Source: Argentina anserina
Lineage: Eukaryota; Streptophyta; Magnoliopsida; Rosales; Rosaceae
Reading direction: 5' to 3'
Length of the DNA: 64,000 bases
NCBI RefSeq assembly: GCF_933775445.1
Contig: NC_065872.1
Coordinates: 5,766,001 to 5,830,000 of the forward strand
Below, one piece after another: positions 37,201 through 49,100 of the stretch (its first letter is position 1; each line of letters starts with the position of its first letter). The position numbers were made by a program, and so were the translations under genes. Under the pieces are notes generated by a model. That model searched no databases. It saw nothing but the letters and a program-made list of their open reading frames with translations, and was not told the origin of the DNA.

Positions 37201-40200
37201 GCTCCAATATCTTGGTTTTAATGTCTCATGATATTACTTGCACTTTGTTGATTATTCAATTGCACTCTCTGCTTGTGAAACATAATACCATAAGTTAGAG
37301 GTTTATCTGGTCCTTTTTTTTTAATGTTGCCTACTGGTATGTTTTGGTGGATTTATTGGGTATTCCTTGACCATAATGTACGCTGAGGGAGCTTGTGGAG
37401 AAACTACAGCTTCTGGACTCGCCGGACGAGCGTAAACACAGGCTAAATCAAATTCCTGAAGTACACAGTGATCCTAAAATGGATCCAAGTTATGTGCCTG
37501 AAGACAGTGGGGGAAAAGACCTGACGCAAGGTCTCTACCATTCCTTTGATAGACATTGAACACTTATCCTTTTTCTTTTCAAGATCATTCCTACTTTTGA
37601 AAATGTTAATGGGGGTAATTTTGGTGATGTATATGCAGATGGCAATGTCAAATTAAGGAGAGTCGTCTCAGGTAGAAAGGAAAGGGTATCTTTCTCTCCA
37701 CGGATGGAAGGTGGTATTTCTAATAAAAGTGGAAGCAAGACACTGAAAAATCAAGCTAGAGAAGCATTTGGTATAAATGGATTGAATACGACAACAAACC
37801 AAGCTAGCGCCATTGGTTTGGTTCGCTGCGGTAGGACTAATGAGTCAGCCATCGAATCTAAGATTGCTTCTGAGGTTGGATCAGAAAATACATCAGGGTC
37901 CTTTTCTGCAGTGATGAAGGTAAACTTACCTATTGAGAGTTTTCAAATGGAGAAGATTTGGTTCTACCGGGACCCCACTGGAAAAGTCCAGGGACCATTT
38001 GCTATGGTACAGTTGTGTAAATGGAATACAACTGGAGTCTTTCCTCCAGATCATAGAATATGGAGGATAAATGAGGATGACTCCATCCTTTTGACTGATG
38101 CATTGAAGGGGCAGTACTGTAGAAAACCGTTGTTGACAAATGAAAGCAACATACAGTCTCAAGGATTGGAAGTTCCCTTGGATGAAAGAAACAGTGGCTT
38201 GGATGGTAGATGCAACAAAGGTATGAATGCAACTCCTATAGATGGTAAAAAGGTTGAAGAGAGCTGGAACACAAAGCAAGATGGTCAAACTTTGCAGAAT
38301 AGTGGTAATACTGAAGTTGTAAGGAACAGTATAGCTGCAGACACTGTCAATTCGAATGAGAAACAATCTGGAGATAGTGGTAGTGCTGAAGTTTTAAGGA
38401 GCATTACACTCGCAGATGATGTCAATTCCAATGGGAAACAAGCTGGAATCCGTAATGTTTGTAGTACTGAAGTTATTAGGAGCAGATCACCTGCAGATGC
38501 TGTCAATTACAGTGAACAACAGACCGGAATCCATTTACAAGGATGCGATTTAGTGAAGATTGATTCTCCTTTGTCCAATCATCCCCAAGAGTGTAGTTCA
38601 CTAACTTCGACTGTGTTGTCGGTGAAATTAGATGCAACCCTGTTGCACCAAGAAGGGGAGGGTACAACTGAAAATAACTCAAACCAGAAGAATGGAAATA
38701 TGGATTGGCGAAAGACTACTCAGGATCAAATGAATGATGCACGGGGTAATGAGAACCAATCTGATAGTGAGGGCCAGTCGGTGCAATCTTCTGCACAAAA
38801 CTGGACTCACGCACCTGCAAATAGTCCTTCACCTTCAAATGGCTGTGATTTTACCTCTGACTTTGTTCCTGTGACTAAAACATTTGAGACATCAGAACAA
38901 GATGAGAGGGAACTTGATTTTCCAGATTTTACCAGTCCCACTTCGAAACAAAGCAATGGAGACGTGCGAGGTGAGGCTTCTGAAAAAAATCCATCTCTGT
39001 CTTCAAATCTCCCTGTTCAGGATGGAGGACATAGCTGGAGTGATTCTAATGTAGTTGGTGGTGGGGAGCAGCTTCAAAAAGTAGTTGGTGATTGGGGTGG
39101 GTATTCCCCAACCCCAGCCAACCCATCTGTTGAGGAATGGGACTCCAGTCTTGTGTCTGCATCTTCTCTTAAACCAAGCGAGATACCTAGTAATTTTGTT
39201 GCAACTCCTGTTTCCGTGAGTGGTCAGATGACGGAACCCATCATATCCCAGCCCACCTCCAATGCATCTAGTTGGCCGGAAATTCTTACTGAAACCAATG
39301 AGTTTTGCACTTTACCTGCTGATGAGTCAGTTTCAGATCTTCTGGCTGAAGTTGAAGCTATGGAGTCCCTGTGCGGCTTGGCTACCCCAACATCAATCAT
39401 GCATTGTGGAGGGGAATTTATAGAGGGTTCAAAAAATGATAGTATAAGTTCTGTAGAAGGATTCAGCCCAGCACCTGAACCTGGAAAAGGTGATGCTTTA
39501 AGCGCGACATGTGATTTACAGTTACTGTCTGAAGCGGTGGTGACAGAGGAACCACTTGCGGTATGTCAGACAAGCATTCTTGATCTACAACTAAGGTCTG
39601 GTGTGCGTTCTTCCACAAGAGCCCAGGGAGACGGAAAGCCTAGTGATGTTTCAGTTAAAGAACTGGAGGTAAATGTTTCAGTTGACCAAATGGAAGCCAG
39701 TGAGATCCAAATGATTGCTCCATCCAAGGAATGTTGGGACATGTCTAGTACAGACAATCCATGGAAAGCTGGGTTAGAAAGCACAGAAGCCAGTACAGAA
39801 GCAGTTCAGGGAAGTATAAATGCCAAGTGGGGAGGATCAGACCCTGGGGGCACAAATGTGCATGATCTGCAGCAAATGTCGGGTATACATTCATCCAAAA
39901 GCAATGAAGGGGAGAGAAAGCCTAGTGTTTCAGTTAATCAACCGGAGGCAAATGTTTCAGCTGACCAATTGGAACCTGGTGAAATCCCGATCACTGCTCC
40001 ATCCAAGGAAAGTTGGGACATGTCTACTGCAGACAATCCTAGGAAATCTAGATTAGAAAGCAGGGAAAACAGTTGTGAAGCAGTTCAGGGAAATGTAAAT
40101 GCTGGCTGGGGACAAGGCCGAGGAAGTACAAATATTGGTTGGGGAGGACCAGACCCGGGAAATGCAAATGTGGGTTGGCGAGGTGGTCAGGGAACAATAC

Positions 40201-40487
40201 AGGGAAACACATTCATAAATTCAAGTGCCCCTGCCGGAGGAGGGACGTGGGAAGGTCAGTCAAGACACGGAGGAGACAAATCCTCTGGTCCGAGAGGCCG
40301 GAGTTTTCCAAATAGGGATGTAGGTTTTGGCAAGGGTAGGTATGCAGGGGACAGGCAGGCATTATATGGTAACCGGAATGGAGGAGGTTCATTCGGGCAG
40401 CCTCCACGAGGCCAGCGGGTTTGTAAATATTACGAAAGCGGGTATTGCAGAAAGGGAGGATCGTGCACTTACTTGCACCCATCATGA
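34240..40487 (+). CDS. NERD-like: PHD-SWIB-Plus3-GYF-CCCH protein, NERD / zinc-finger CCCH 19/44 family
   Basis: Ten exons (34240-34517, 34751-34830, 34930-35114, 35414-36293, 36383-36510, 36773-36832, 36917-36967, 37116-37186, 37382-37530, 37639-40487) join to 4731 nt, 1576 residues. Order: AT-hook-like KKRRGRPPGPGG (48-59), PHD finger from Cys78, SWIB (about 279-361), Plus3 (about 416-545), GYF with WFYRDPTGKVQGPF (about 732-785), long Ser/Thr-rich region with WG/GW motifs, and a C-terminal CCCH finger (C-x7-C-x5-C-x3-H). The family member NERD binds histone H3 and AGO2 through GW repeats and acts in siRNA-directed DNA methylation; that role here is inferred from architecture. Intron 8 is U12-type AT-AC. 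The frame could open upstream with a GTG, but the first ATG is at 34240. No lesion seen. Confidence 0.91.
37187..37381 (+). other. U12-type AT-AC intron in the NERD-like gene
   Basis: The donor is ATATCCTTT (37187-37195). The branch site is TTCCTTGAC (37363-37371), with its adenine 11 nt before the end, and the acceptor ends in AC at 37381. These are the minor-spliceosome consensus signals. Removing exactly this segment restores HRKELRELVEKLQ, the family sequence, whereas no GT-AG choice does. Confidence 0.88.
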
Positions 40488-41021
40488 TTTTGAGTCTCCC
40501 ACAACAAGTAGAAACTTATTAGGAGAATTTGTTGATGCCAATTCCTGTAATTTAACATGTATAAGTAGCCGTCATCTGGCTCGGTGCATAATAATTCTTT
40601 CGCTAAGATTTGTTAGAAACTGCACGGAATGTTCACGTTTTATCTTCGCCGGTAAATGGTGTCCAGAATGGACGATTTTCACTCGGCATTCCTTCAGTTT
40701 CTGTTTTCTCCTTGGCCTTGAATTCCTTTTTTTTTTTAACCTCGAATTGAAGTTCTGCAATCCAAGTTCATTTGGTCAGGCCAGGTCACTTGTATGAAGT
40801 TACTCAAAAAGACAATTATACCCATACTCGTCGCGGTGTCTTAATGTGCCAGGTGTCCAAATAAAAGGAGAGAAACCTGCGCGCTAGAAAGAGCAAAAGA
40901 AAAACTGAAAACGACTACGATCAACATTTTGGCGATTTCTTTCAGCGATTGAATTTTACAGACCCCAGAAAACGACTACGATCACGAAACTTGTATGACC
41001 TGAATTGAAAATTCCTCTTCT
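40488..41021. other. 3' UTR of the NERD-like gene and spacer
   Basis: No coding signal. The left part to about 40800 is probably 3' UTR. The right part is the promoter side of the DUF726 locus, with a repeated ACGACTACGATCA near 40910 and 40970. Confidence 0.5.
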
Positions 41022-44000
41022 ATGTCCACGACGGCGCCGGAGCTTTATTCGCGTTCGCTCTCCACCAGCCTCGCCCTCTTGGGCTGCTCACTCACGAAGA
41101 CGACTCCACCGCCACCGAACGAGCCAGTAGCTGCAGCAGCGCCGACTCCGTCTCCGATGACCCCGTGCTTTGGGTCAATGACAAGTCCGGCCTCCTTCCA
41201 CCTGTATTTAGGTACCTAATTCGTTCTCCATTCCTCTTCTTCTTCTTCTTCTTCTTCTTCAATTTTGTTATGATTGGGGATGTGAATGATGGATTTGTGA
41301 TCAAATATGTTGAACTTGTTGTGGTTAGGTTCTTAGGTATTGATTCTGCAGCATGGTCTGGACTTCAGGAGACTGCGGCTTCGTCTCCGGCGAGCAATCA
41401 TGTCGGAGCTGTAAGTCTGTTTGCTTCTGTCATTTTGATCAGCATTGTAATTTTCATTTTCAATGTATCTGCTTAATGATTACCATATGTTTGATTGTTA
41501 TTTTTCGCTTTAGTTTCTGAGATTGCTGGCCGACAGAGGTGGTGATGACAAGAATGCTTCGGAGAATGCTGAAGCAGTGGATGCGAGTTTTGGAGGATTC
41601 AGAGGGCAAGAGCCCCACGGCCGAGGTGAAACAGATTGTTGAAGCGGCGGGCGTGCCTTCGGAGAATCAGCGGGAGATTCGTGGGGATATGGTTAGTGTA
41701 AAAGAGACGGTCGATGCGTCCAAGAGTGATCTTGATAATAAACCTGTTGTGGAGGCGAGAATGCTGAGGCATTGAGAGGAAAATTACTGTTCTGTATGAG
41801 ATACTTTCTGCTTGTCTGGCTGATAAGCGTGACGATAATAAAAAGTCTAGTAAGTCTACCCGTAGGAGAAGGGGTTATGATGCTCGGCATCGTGTAGCTC
41901 TGCGTTTACTAGCAACTTGGTTTGATGTCAAGTGGATACAAATGGTATTTATGCTCAACCTATGAGTAACTTCTTATTTATTTTAAATGTGCTTAGGTTG
42001 AAGCATGCCTAGATTTGATTTATATCCAAGGGATGTTGTGATATGATAAAATACCTCTCCTTAGTTTCACTTGAGAGTACGAGTTTTCAGTTTCATCTGT
42101 GGTCAAAGATGAATAGTTTTGTCCAAAATTTTGCTTTGTAGGAAGCTATTGAGACAATGGTTGCTTGCTCTGCAATGGCTTTATTGAAAAATGAAGAAGA
42201 AAAAGAAGAAACTAAGTCACCAAAAAGCAAATGGGCTAAATGGAAACGTGGTGGGATTGTGGGTGCAGCTGCAGTAACTGGAGGAGTTCTGCTGACAATA
42301 ACTGGTGGTATGATAGCCTTATAGTTGGCGTTTACTGTTAGTCAAATGTTAAATTCTGAGTGAGGTTTTATTCAGCTTTAGGGGTTATAGTTTTCATTTT
42401 TTCTATTCCACAGGATTAGCTGCCCCAGCAATTGCTGCAGGACTTGGTGCCATAGCTCCAACACTAGGCGCTGTCATTCCAGTAATTGGAGCAACTGGTT
42501 TTGCTGCTGCCGCAACTGCTGCTGGTTCTGTTGCTGGTTCCGTTGTTGTTGCTACATCATTTGGAGGTGAATATATAGGTGCTTAGTTTTTTGTACGTTT
42601 TAATGGCGGATTAGTTTAGACTATCTCTATTTTCGTAGAAATGATAGAACTTTCTGATGTATATAGATATTTTTCACTTAGATTATGTTTCTTCTGCAAG
42701 CTCTATTGGTACATTAGCATTGTGTTTGTCTCAACCAATTTGTGGATTAATTTTCATCTCTGTCAAACCTAGCTGCTGGAGCTGGACTCACAGGGTTCAA
42801 AATGGCTAGAAGAACAGGAAGTGTTGATGAATTTGAGTTCAAAGCTATCGGAGAAAATCACAACCAAGGCGTGAGTATCTTTTGTACCTCCATTATTTTT
42901 TTTTCTGAATCTTTACCAAGGCGTGTATACAAATATGTTATATTACTCACATATTTTTCAGAGACTGGCAGTTGAGATCTTGGTTTCAGGATTTTTTTTC
43001 GATGTGGAAGATTTTGTGAGGCCTTGGGAGGGACAGAATGCCAATTTGAAAAGGTACAAAAGTTACTCAAAGAATGTTTTAAAAAGCTGAAATTACATCT
43101 CAGATGATCCATTTATTCCATGTAGCTATCATATTTTCACTCCAATATTGATGAAGTTCCAGAGAAATAGTTGAGAGAAGAAGAATCCCTTTCACCTACA
43201 GTATTTCCCTCTACTTTCTATGCACTTCAAGAAGGAAAAAAAGAAATGGACATGACCCTCCCCTAGCCAAACAGTGAGGAAAAAGTAAATTGAAATGGTC
43301 TACTCCCCCAACCTGCTTTCCCTCATCTCACACTGATTGGCCTGATATATATTTCAAATAGTTGATGGGTAACTAGAGAAGCAATTTTTTTTTATGAGAT
43401 CTTTAATGTCTACTTCATTTTGCATGTACTCTTATTTCATTTGCATGTTACAGCCTATCCATTAAGGCTTTATCACAAGGGCATCGTTATATTTAATGAC
43501 CTTAACAAATGTGCAGGTATGCCTTGTTCTGGGAGTCTAAGAATCTAATTGCAGTGAGCACTGCTTTTCAGGACTGGCTTACTTCAAGTAATTAGTTTGG
43601 ATCCCATGGCTGCTATTGTGTTTGGCATTAGTTGCTAAATTTTCTCCAAAGTATTGACATTGTGAATGCCTGGTGTAGGAATTGCAATGGGGTTGATGAA
43701 GCAAGGTGCAATGATGACTGTGTTAAGTAAGCACTCTTTTAGCTGCACTGGCTTGGCCAGCAACATTACTGGCTGCTACTGACTTTATAGACAGCAAATG
43801 GTCAATTTCTGTAGACAGGTCCTTTTCTGCCTTAAATATAGTTGTTAAATATGAAGAGTTGGTTGGTTGGACTCTCTTTTACAGTACTAAAGTATTGCCA
43901 GTTTTTATTTCCCTTCTGTGTCTTTTGTATGAGGCAACCTGAAGAAATTTGTTACTGGATATATTTGCTTTGCTAAAATATAGGATATCATAAGTTTCTA

Positions 44001-44899
44001 AGGAAGCAGTTTCTAATGGATTTTCATAAGAAAACATTCTGCTTTTATTTTATTTTGTGAGAGTAAAATCTTGTTTGTTTTCCAGATCAGACAAAGCAGG
44101 AAGGCTGCTAGCGGATGTATTACTAAAAGGATCTCATGGTAACAGTTATTCATCATTCCTTCAACTTCTGTTAAGCACTTCAGCAACTTCTGAAAAAGCC
44201 TTCAGTGTAATTTATTTATTGGTTCTCCATGAATTTCAGGCCTGTTACACTTGTGGGTTTCTCACTTGGAGCACAAACAATTTTCAAGTATCTACAGTGT
44301 TTGGCTGAGACCGAACGTGCTGGTAGGTGTATAAACTCAAAATTTTTCTTCCTTGTTCTGGATGAATATTCATAAATGTAATTCTGAATATTGGCAGCTG
44401 AACTTGTTGAGAGAGTTGTACCACTTGGGGCACCCATCTCTATTAAGGATGAGAACTGGGAAGCTGCTCGAAAGGTGATTGGAAGAAAAGAAACAATTTT
44501 TGTTTTCTCATTACTGCACATTGTAGATATTTGTATTTATTCATTTGCCTGTGTCTTTCTTAATGTTTTTTTTTCTTCCCACCTCCTCGTATATGCAGAT
44601 GGTGGCTGGAAGATTTGTGAATGCTTACTCTACAAATGACTGGATGCTTGTGATTGCTTTCCGCGCCAGGTATGAATAATGAGTAATTGATTTGGCACAA
44701 GCTTTATTAGACCTGAAGTGCACCTTATAGATATAAATAAAGGCTCTACTATGTTTTGTTTATGTTTATCACAGCTCTATTACGCTGAGAGTTTGTTATT
44801 TTAAATTTCCTTAATGTCAACTAATGATCACTAATGAACAGTCTACTTAGTCGAGGATTAGCTGGAATTCAACCAATTGATGTACAAGGAATTGAGAAT
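41022..44899 (+). pseudogene. DUF726 / TMCO4-like membrane protein gene with several frame lesions
   Basis: Exons matching the plant DUF726 family (alpha/beta-hydrolase-like membrane protein) are recognisable: 41022-41211, 41329-41410, 41514-41944, 42142-42307, 42414-42565, 42773-42870, 42962-43053, 43516-43587, 43679-43726 and onward, then exons near 44090-44140, 44240-44323, 44399-44476, 44600-44671 and 44842-44899. A Gly/Ala-rich membrane stretch (PAIAAGLGAIAPTLGAVIP) and the GFSLGAQ nucleophile-elbow motif are visible. Lesions: no ATG in frame with exon 1 coding (AGALFAFALHQ); a TGA in exon 3 near 41640; an extra T near 41774 before ERKITVLYE; and a duplicated TAAG at about 43723-43730. 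The usual C-terminal exon was not found. It is most likely a pseudogene; assembly errors could explain part. Confidence 0.8.
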
Positions 44900-45084
44900 G
44901 TAAGTTCTCTCTCATTCGTATTATTGACCGCCCTCCAATCCAAAGCCGAGTCCCCTCGCTGCCTGGGCATCGTTCCCATTGTTATGATCTCAAGGTAAAC
45001 ATCTTCCTCTCAGTCTTTCATTGTTCGTTTTCTTTAAACAGATTTTGTTTTTGTTTCCATTGGTGACTTTTGTTTGTTGTTGAT

Positions 45085-46067
45085 GTGGCACCACTGTCAC
45101 TGGGGAATCAGATGTCGAAGAGAAGCAACGTTATAAAGATTTTAAATTTGTCTGTGCCGGTGTTGCGGCCTACAGGGATCAAATCGGAAAAGAGTCTTCT
45201 ACCGGTGATAATACAACCCCAACAGAATTGCCCGACTGCTCTGGCATTAAGGTTCTCACTCCGTCCTCTAATTACCATTTGTTTATATTTAGTGCAAGTT
45301 AATCAACTATTAGTATTTTTTGTTGCATATTGGATGTGTAATTGAGTATCTGGGCTCTGAGGTTTATTGTTGTTGTTCATTCTCCACGCCCATTGATTTG
45401 TGTCATTTTCTTCACTGAGCCTAGCAATCTGACTGAAATGAGTCAATGCAGTTTCTGCGTTTTATTACACCTGCTGTTGCTTCTACACCGGCTCATGCTC
45501 ACACCAACAAGCGTAAGGAAATGAATTTTGTTCACCTGTATTTTGTTCCGAAATCTTTCCATTTTAAGGTACTTGCTTGCAGTTATTTGCCTCAACGCCA
45601 AACCAGGCTTACTAGCAGTAGTATTGTAGTAACTAGTCTAGACTATAATATTTGGCCCCTGAAATTGAGTTACATGACTTGAGAGTTGTGTTTTTGTTTT
45701 GAAGTTGCGTAGTCATTTCCGCCCAACTACTGATCATCTTTTGTGATTTTGTTTTGATTCTCTAGATGCTTGTGAAGTTTGTCAACCTCAGAGATCTAAA
45801 CCAATTCAACATACAGGGAGTGATTTCCTGACAAGGCAAGCATATAATTCAAGTTTTCAACTCATAATGTCTTAGTTTTTCCAAAAGTATATACCATGAT
45901 GCTTAGGGGTTATTTCTGCTATGCTTGATAAATGATAATTATGTAGGTTCTTAAGAAATGCAGATGTAGTTGCGGTAGGGGTTTGGAAGAACATGCGTAA
46001 AGTTGGGAACTATGTGAAAGCAAGTGTTTCTGATATTTTGTACCCCTACCGAGGGTGACCAAAGTAA
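45085..46067 (+). pseudogene. Unrecognised multi-exon module, tandem unit 1
   Basis: Four exon-like segments: about 45085-45251 (KDFKFVCAGVAAYRDQIGKESS), 45452-45512, 45766-45835 (ending FLTR) and 45947-46058 (RNADVVAVGVWKNMRKVGNY then ASVSDILYPYRG). The third has a GC donor (ACAAG|GCAAGC). I do not recognise the family. The final codons read CGA GGG TGA, where unit 2 reads AGA GGG CGA CCA AAG TAA, so unit 1 stops two residues short of the PK end by a C-to-T change. It may be the tail of a gene whose 5' part is lost, or it could once have been joined to the DUF726 locus upstream. Confidence 0.6.
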
Positions 46068-46259
46068 GATGCATGTCTTCCTGAACAAGTGAAGACATCA
46101 GATGGAGTGAAAGTACTCGAGAAGCAGGATTCGACTCAGTTCGAATTCCATCCTATGCTTGGGGCTTTTGTTTTGCCAGTTGCATGGTTTTTATTTTTTT
46201 ATTTGAATTTGTGTTGTACACATACTAATGCGTAGATTGTGGTGATCAGTGCCTCACTC

Positions 46260-47479
46260 GCTGGTTAAAGATGAGCCGCAGCTTAAAGATTTTCATTATG
46301 CGTGTGCTGGTTACTCGATCTACTAGGGAAAGAGTCTTCCGGTGATAAGCAAATGCCAGCGAAATTGCCTGTTTGTGCTGGCTTGGAGGTTAGTCTCTTC
46401 CCCTCTCTCGCTTTCTTCCTCTCTCACGCACACACAGAAAAATGTTTTCACATACGCAGGGTTGTTGAATTTATTGCATTAATGCATTGGGCTTTGCAGT
46501 TCAGCTTCATTTGATAAAATAGTTTATTGGATTGAATTATTAGTTTCACTGTTTTAAGTTTTCTGTCTGAGATCGTCTTATAGGAGATCCCAATGAATTG
46601 AGTGAAATTAAACTATGAGTTACAGAGATATTGGCTCATCAATTTTTGGTGCATTTGGAGTCGAATAAATGTGTGTCTGGGTCAAAATACAGTAATGGGC
46701 CAAGTGGCAAGTTGAATATCTGACTATCTGAGCGCATTATATTTTTACTCTATATTCTTCTGGCTCTTTTTGAGTTTCTGGCCACCTTAACTTGTGTCAT
46801 TTTCTCTTTGAGCCAAGCATTCTGAATGAAATGAGTTACTGCAGTTTGTGGTTGGCAAAAAAATTTCTAATAGTGCACCTGCTGCCTCTCCTACTGTGGA
46901 TCATGCTCTGAACAAAGAGGGTAAGTAAAAGAATTTGTTGGCCTGTCTGTTTTCCAATGTCTTTCCCTTTCTAGGTGTTCCTTACACCGACTTGCCTTAA
47001 CAATCAACCAAACTTATTTCTTGTTACTGATGTACATGGTACAGAACTTCAGATTGGTTAAGAACCAGTACAATTTGGTTTCTAGAATTGAGTAGGGTTG
47101 TGTTCTGAGTTCGTTGGTTCTGAAGTTTCATAGTCATTTCCACCCATCTACTCATCTCTTGTAATTTTGTTGTGATCTTCTAGGTGCTCGTGAGTCGTGA
47201 AGTCCGTCAACCTCAGAGACCTAGACTCATTCAACCGGCGGGGAATGGTTTCCTGACCAGGCAAGCATAAAATTCCAGTATTCAACTCATTAAGTCTTTG
47301 CCATACCTGATGTGTAATGGTTATCTGTAGTTTTCTGATACCTGTGATAATTGTGTAGGTTTTCAAGAAATGCAGATCTAGTCGCATCTGGAGTCTGCAA
47401 GAACATGAGTAAAGTTGGGAACTATGTGAAAGCAAGCATTTTTGATATATTGTATCCCTACAGAGGGCGACCAAAGTAA
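46260..47479 (+). pseudogene. Unrecognised multi-exon module, tandem unit 2
   Basis: A second copy of the preceding module: about 46260-46389 (LKDFHYACAG, then GKESSGDKQMPAKLP), an exon near 46845-46920 (VVGKKISNSAPAASPTVDHA), 47184-47260 and 47359-47479 (RNADLVASGVCKNMSKVGNY, ASIFDILYPYRGRPK). The GC donor after the third exon is conserved. Damage: an in-frame TAG in the first exon near 46324, and a 7-bp duplication (GTCGTGA near 47188-47201) that breaks the third exon. The last exon is intact to a normal stop. Function unknown. Confidence 0.6.
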
Positions 47480-48087
47480 AGATATCTTCGTGAAGATATC
47501 AAATGAAGGAGTAAATAGTACCCAAGAAGCAGGACTCAACTTTGTTCCAATTAAGCTTCCTTGAGATTTTGATTGAAGCATTAGGAATGTTTACCGTAGC
47601 TGCTAAAACCTGGAGGGACTTTATTTATTGCAACTGTTTGGAAAAATAACCGATGACTGATTGATGTGCGTCTGGCTGTGGAGGGGACGGGTAATAAGAG
47701 AGGTCTTTGATGTCTTATGTTATCCAAGTTTATTGATCCTGTTGTGAAGAAATGTATTGTTGCCAGAAGAAATAATTTCATCAAAGGACTGATGAGTTTT
47801 CACTGTCCGGTAGTTATTGTATAGTGGTGGATCATTACTTTTTTTAATTGTACATTAAGAAAAAGGGCATTAGTTCATTTGATGATTCTTTTTGAATTAT
47901 TATCCGAACACCAAGACTCGTTGGTCTACATCATGTAACATGCATCTATTTAATTGTTAATCAATTCACCATATACAAGCACCCTATGTCCCTATATATG
48001 AGCATTGTTTCATGCATCTCCTTCCTCATCACTAGCGAGTGTTCTCCTCTCTTTTCGAGCATGATACCTTTCCAGTTCAGCTCAAAG
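47480..48087. other. Spacer, no gene seen
   Basis: The left part is likely the 3' UTR of the tandem module. I see no coding region or element boundary before the exonuclease-like remnant. Confidence 0.45.
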
Positions 48088-48671
48088 ATGGGTAAATACG
48101 AAGTTGAACATCATGGTGAGAAAGTAAAGGTAACCATAGTAAGTGACGTTCGTTTGATCCCGGGGAAAATTTCCAAATTGAAGAGGTTAATTGCCCATCG
48201 TGTTATGTGACTCGACTTGAAGATCAGCTCTAGCCCTGTCAAGCACTTGCTTCTTTGTGTTGGAAATCGCTGCTTGATCATCCCAGACATCCACGAAGAT
48301 GTGAGAAAATTCTCTCTGATGACACTATCTGCTTTGCAGGTACAGGAATGGATTCGAAACTGCAGTTATATAAGTGGCATGATCCTAAATTAAATTGGAA
48401 TCTACCTATATGTACGACAGGGGTCGACATTGGTCACTTGGCTGCTAGGGTTCTGAAGAAACCCAAATTAGAGAAGAGCAGCCTGGTAGAGCTGGCAGGT
48501 GAAGTTGGCATGGCTATCAAGCCTCTAGCAACCCTAGGAGAAACTGGATCTTCGACTTCTCAGGAACCGAATTGGGATGCCAAAGTTTTCTCAGATGAGG
48601 AGATCAAGTATGCAATTTATGATGTGTATACTTCTTATGTTGTTGGAAACAAGTTCTTAGAGATGCTTTAA
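48088..48671 (+). pseudogene. 3'-5' exonuclease (Werner-like DEDDy) remnant
   Basis: Begins MGKYEVEHHGEKVKVTIVSD, a typical start of plant Werner-like exonucleases. A stop follows IAHRVM (about 48210). In the next frame LDLKISSSPVKHLLLCVGNRC is seen, then LSDDTICFAGTGMD, VDIGHLAARVL, LVELAGEVGM and KYAIYDVYTSYVVG, which are the Exo II and Exo III blocks. The first block should read LDxE; here it is LDLK, so a metal-binding Glu is replaced by Lys. At least two frame changes occur, and part of the domain is missing. Activity is very unlikely. Confidence 0.7.
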
Positions 48672-49052
48672 ACAAGTTGTAGCACCTCTACACCTCATTA
48701 TGATACTAAATTGAGAGGTGCTGTTGTTGCTACTTTTGAAATAATATTGAAGATTATGTTCTTGGTTAATGCTACTTTTTTTTCTATGCTCTCAATTTCT
48801 TTTGGTTATTCTACCTCAATTCCCTCTGTTTCTTGAAACACATAAGATGATAAAATCAGAAGCACATCAACTTCTCTGAGATTCACAACCGCATGCACTT
48901 CTATGCGCCACTGCACAGCCATGAATGTATTGCGTGCTCATTGTGGCAAGGATTTTGGTGTCTGTTTCCTCACTTGACATCAGTATTCAGTTGCATGTAC
49001 AAACCAATTAGACGGTGGGATGTAACTTGCAAGCAAAACATTACTTCACAGC

Positions 49053-49100
<48 letters not shown>

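Noticed and set aside
43727..43742. A 16-nt GT...AG segment as an intron in the DUF726 gene
   Set aside because: Far too short to splice, and it encodes expected residues; a TAAG duplication explains the frame change better.
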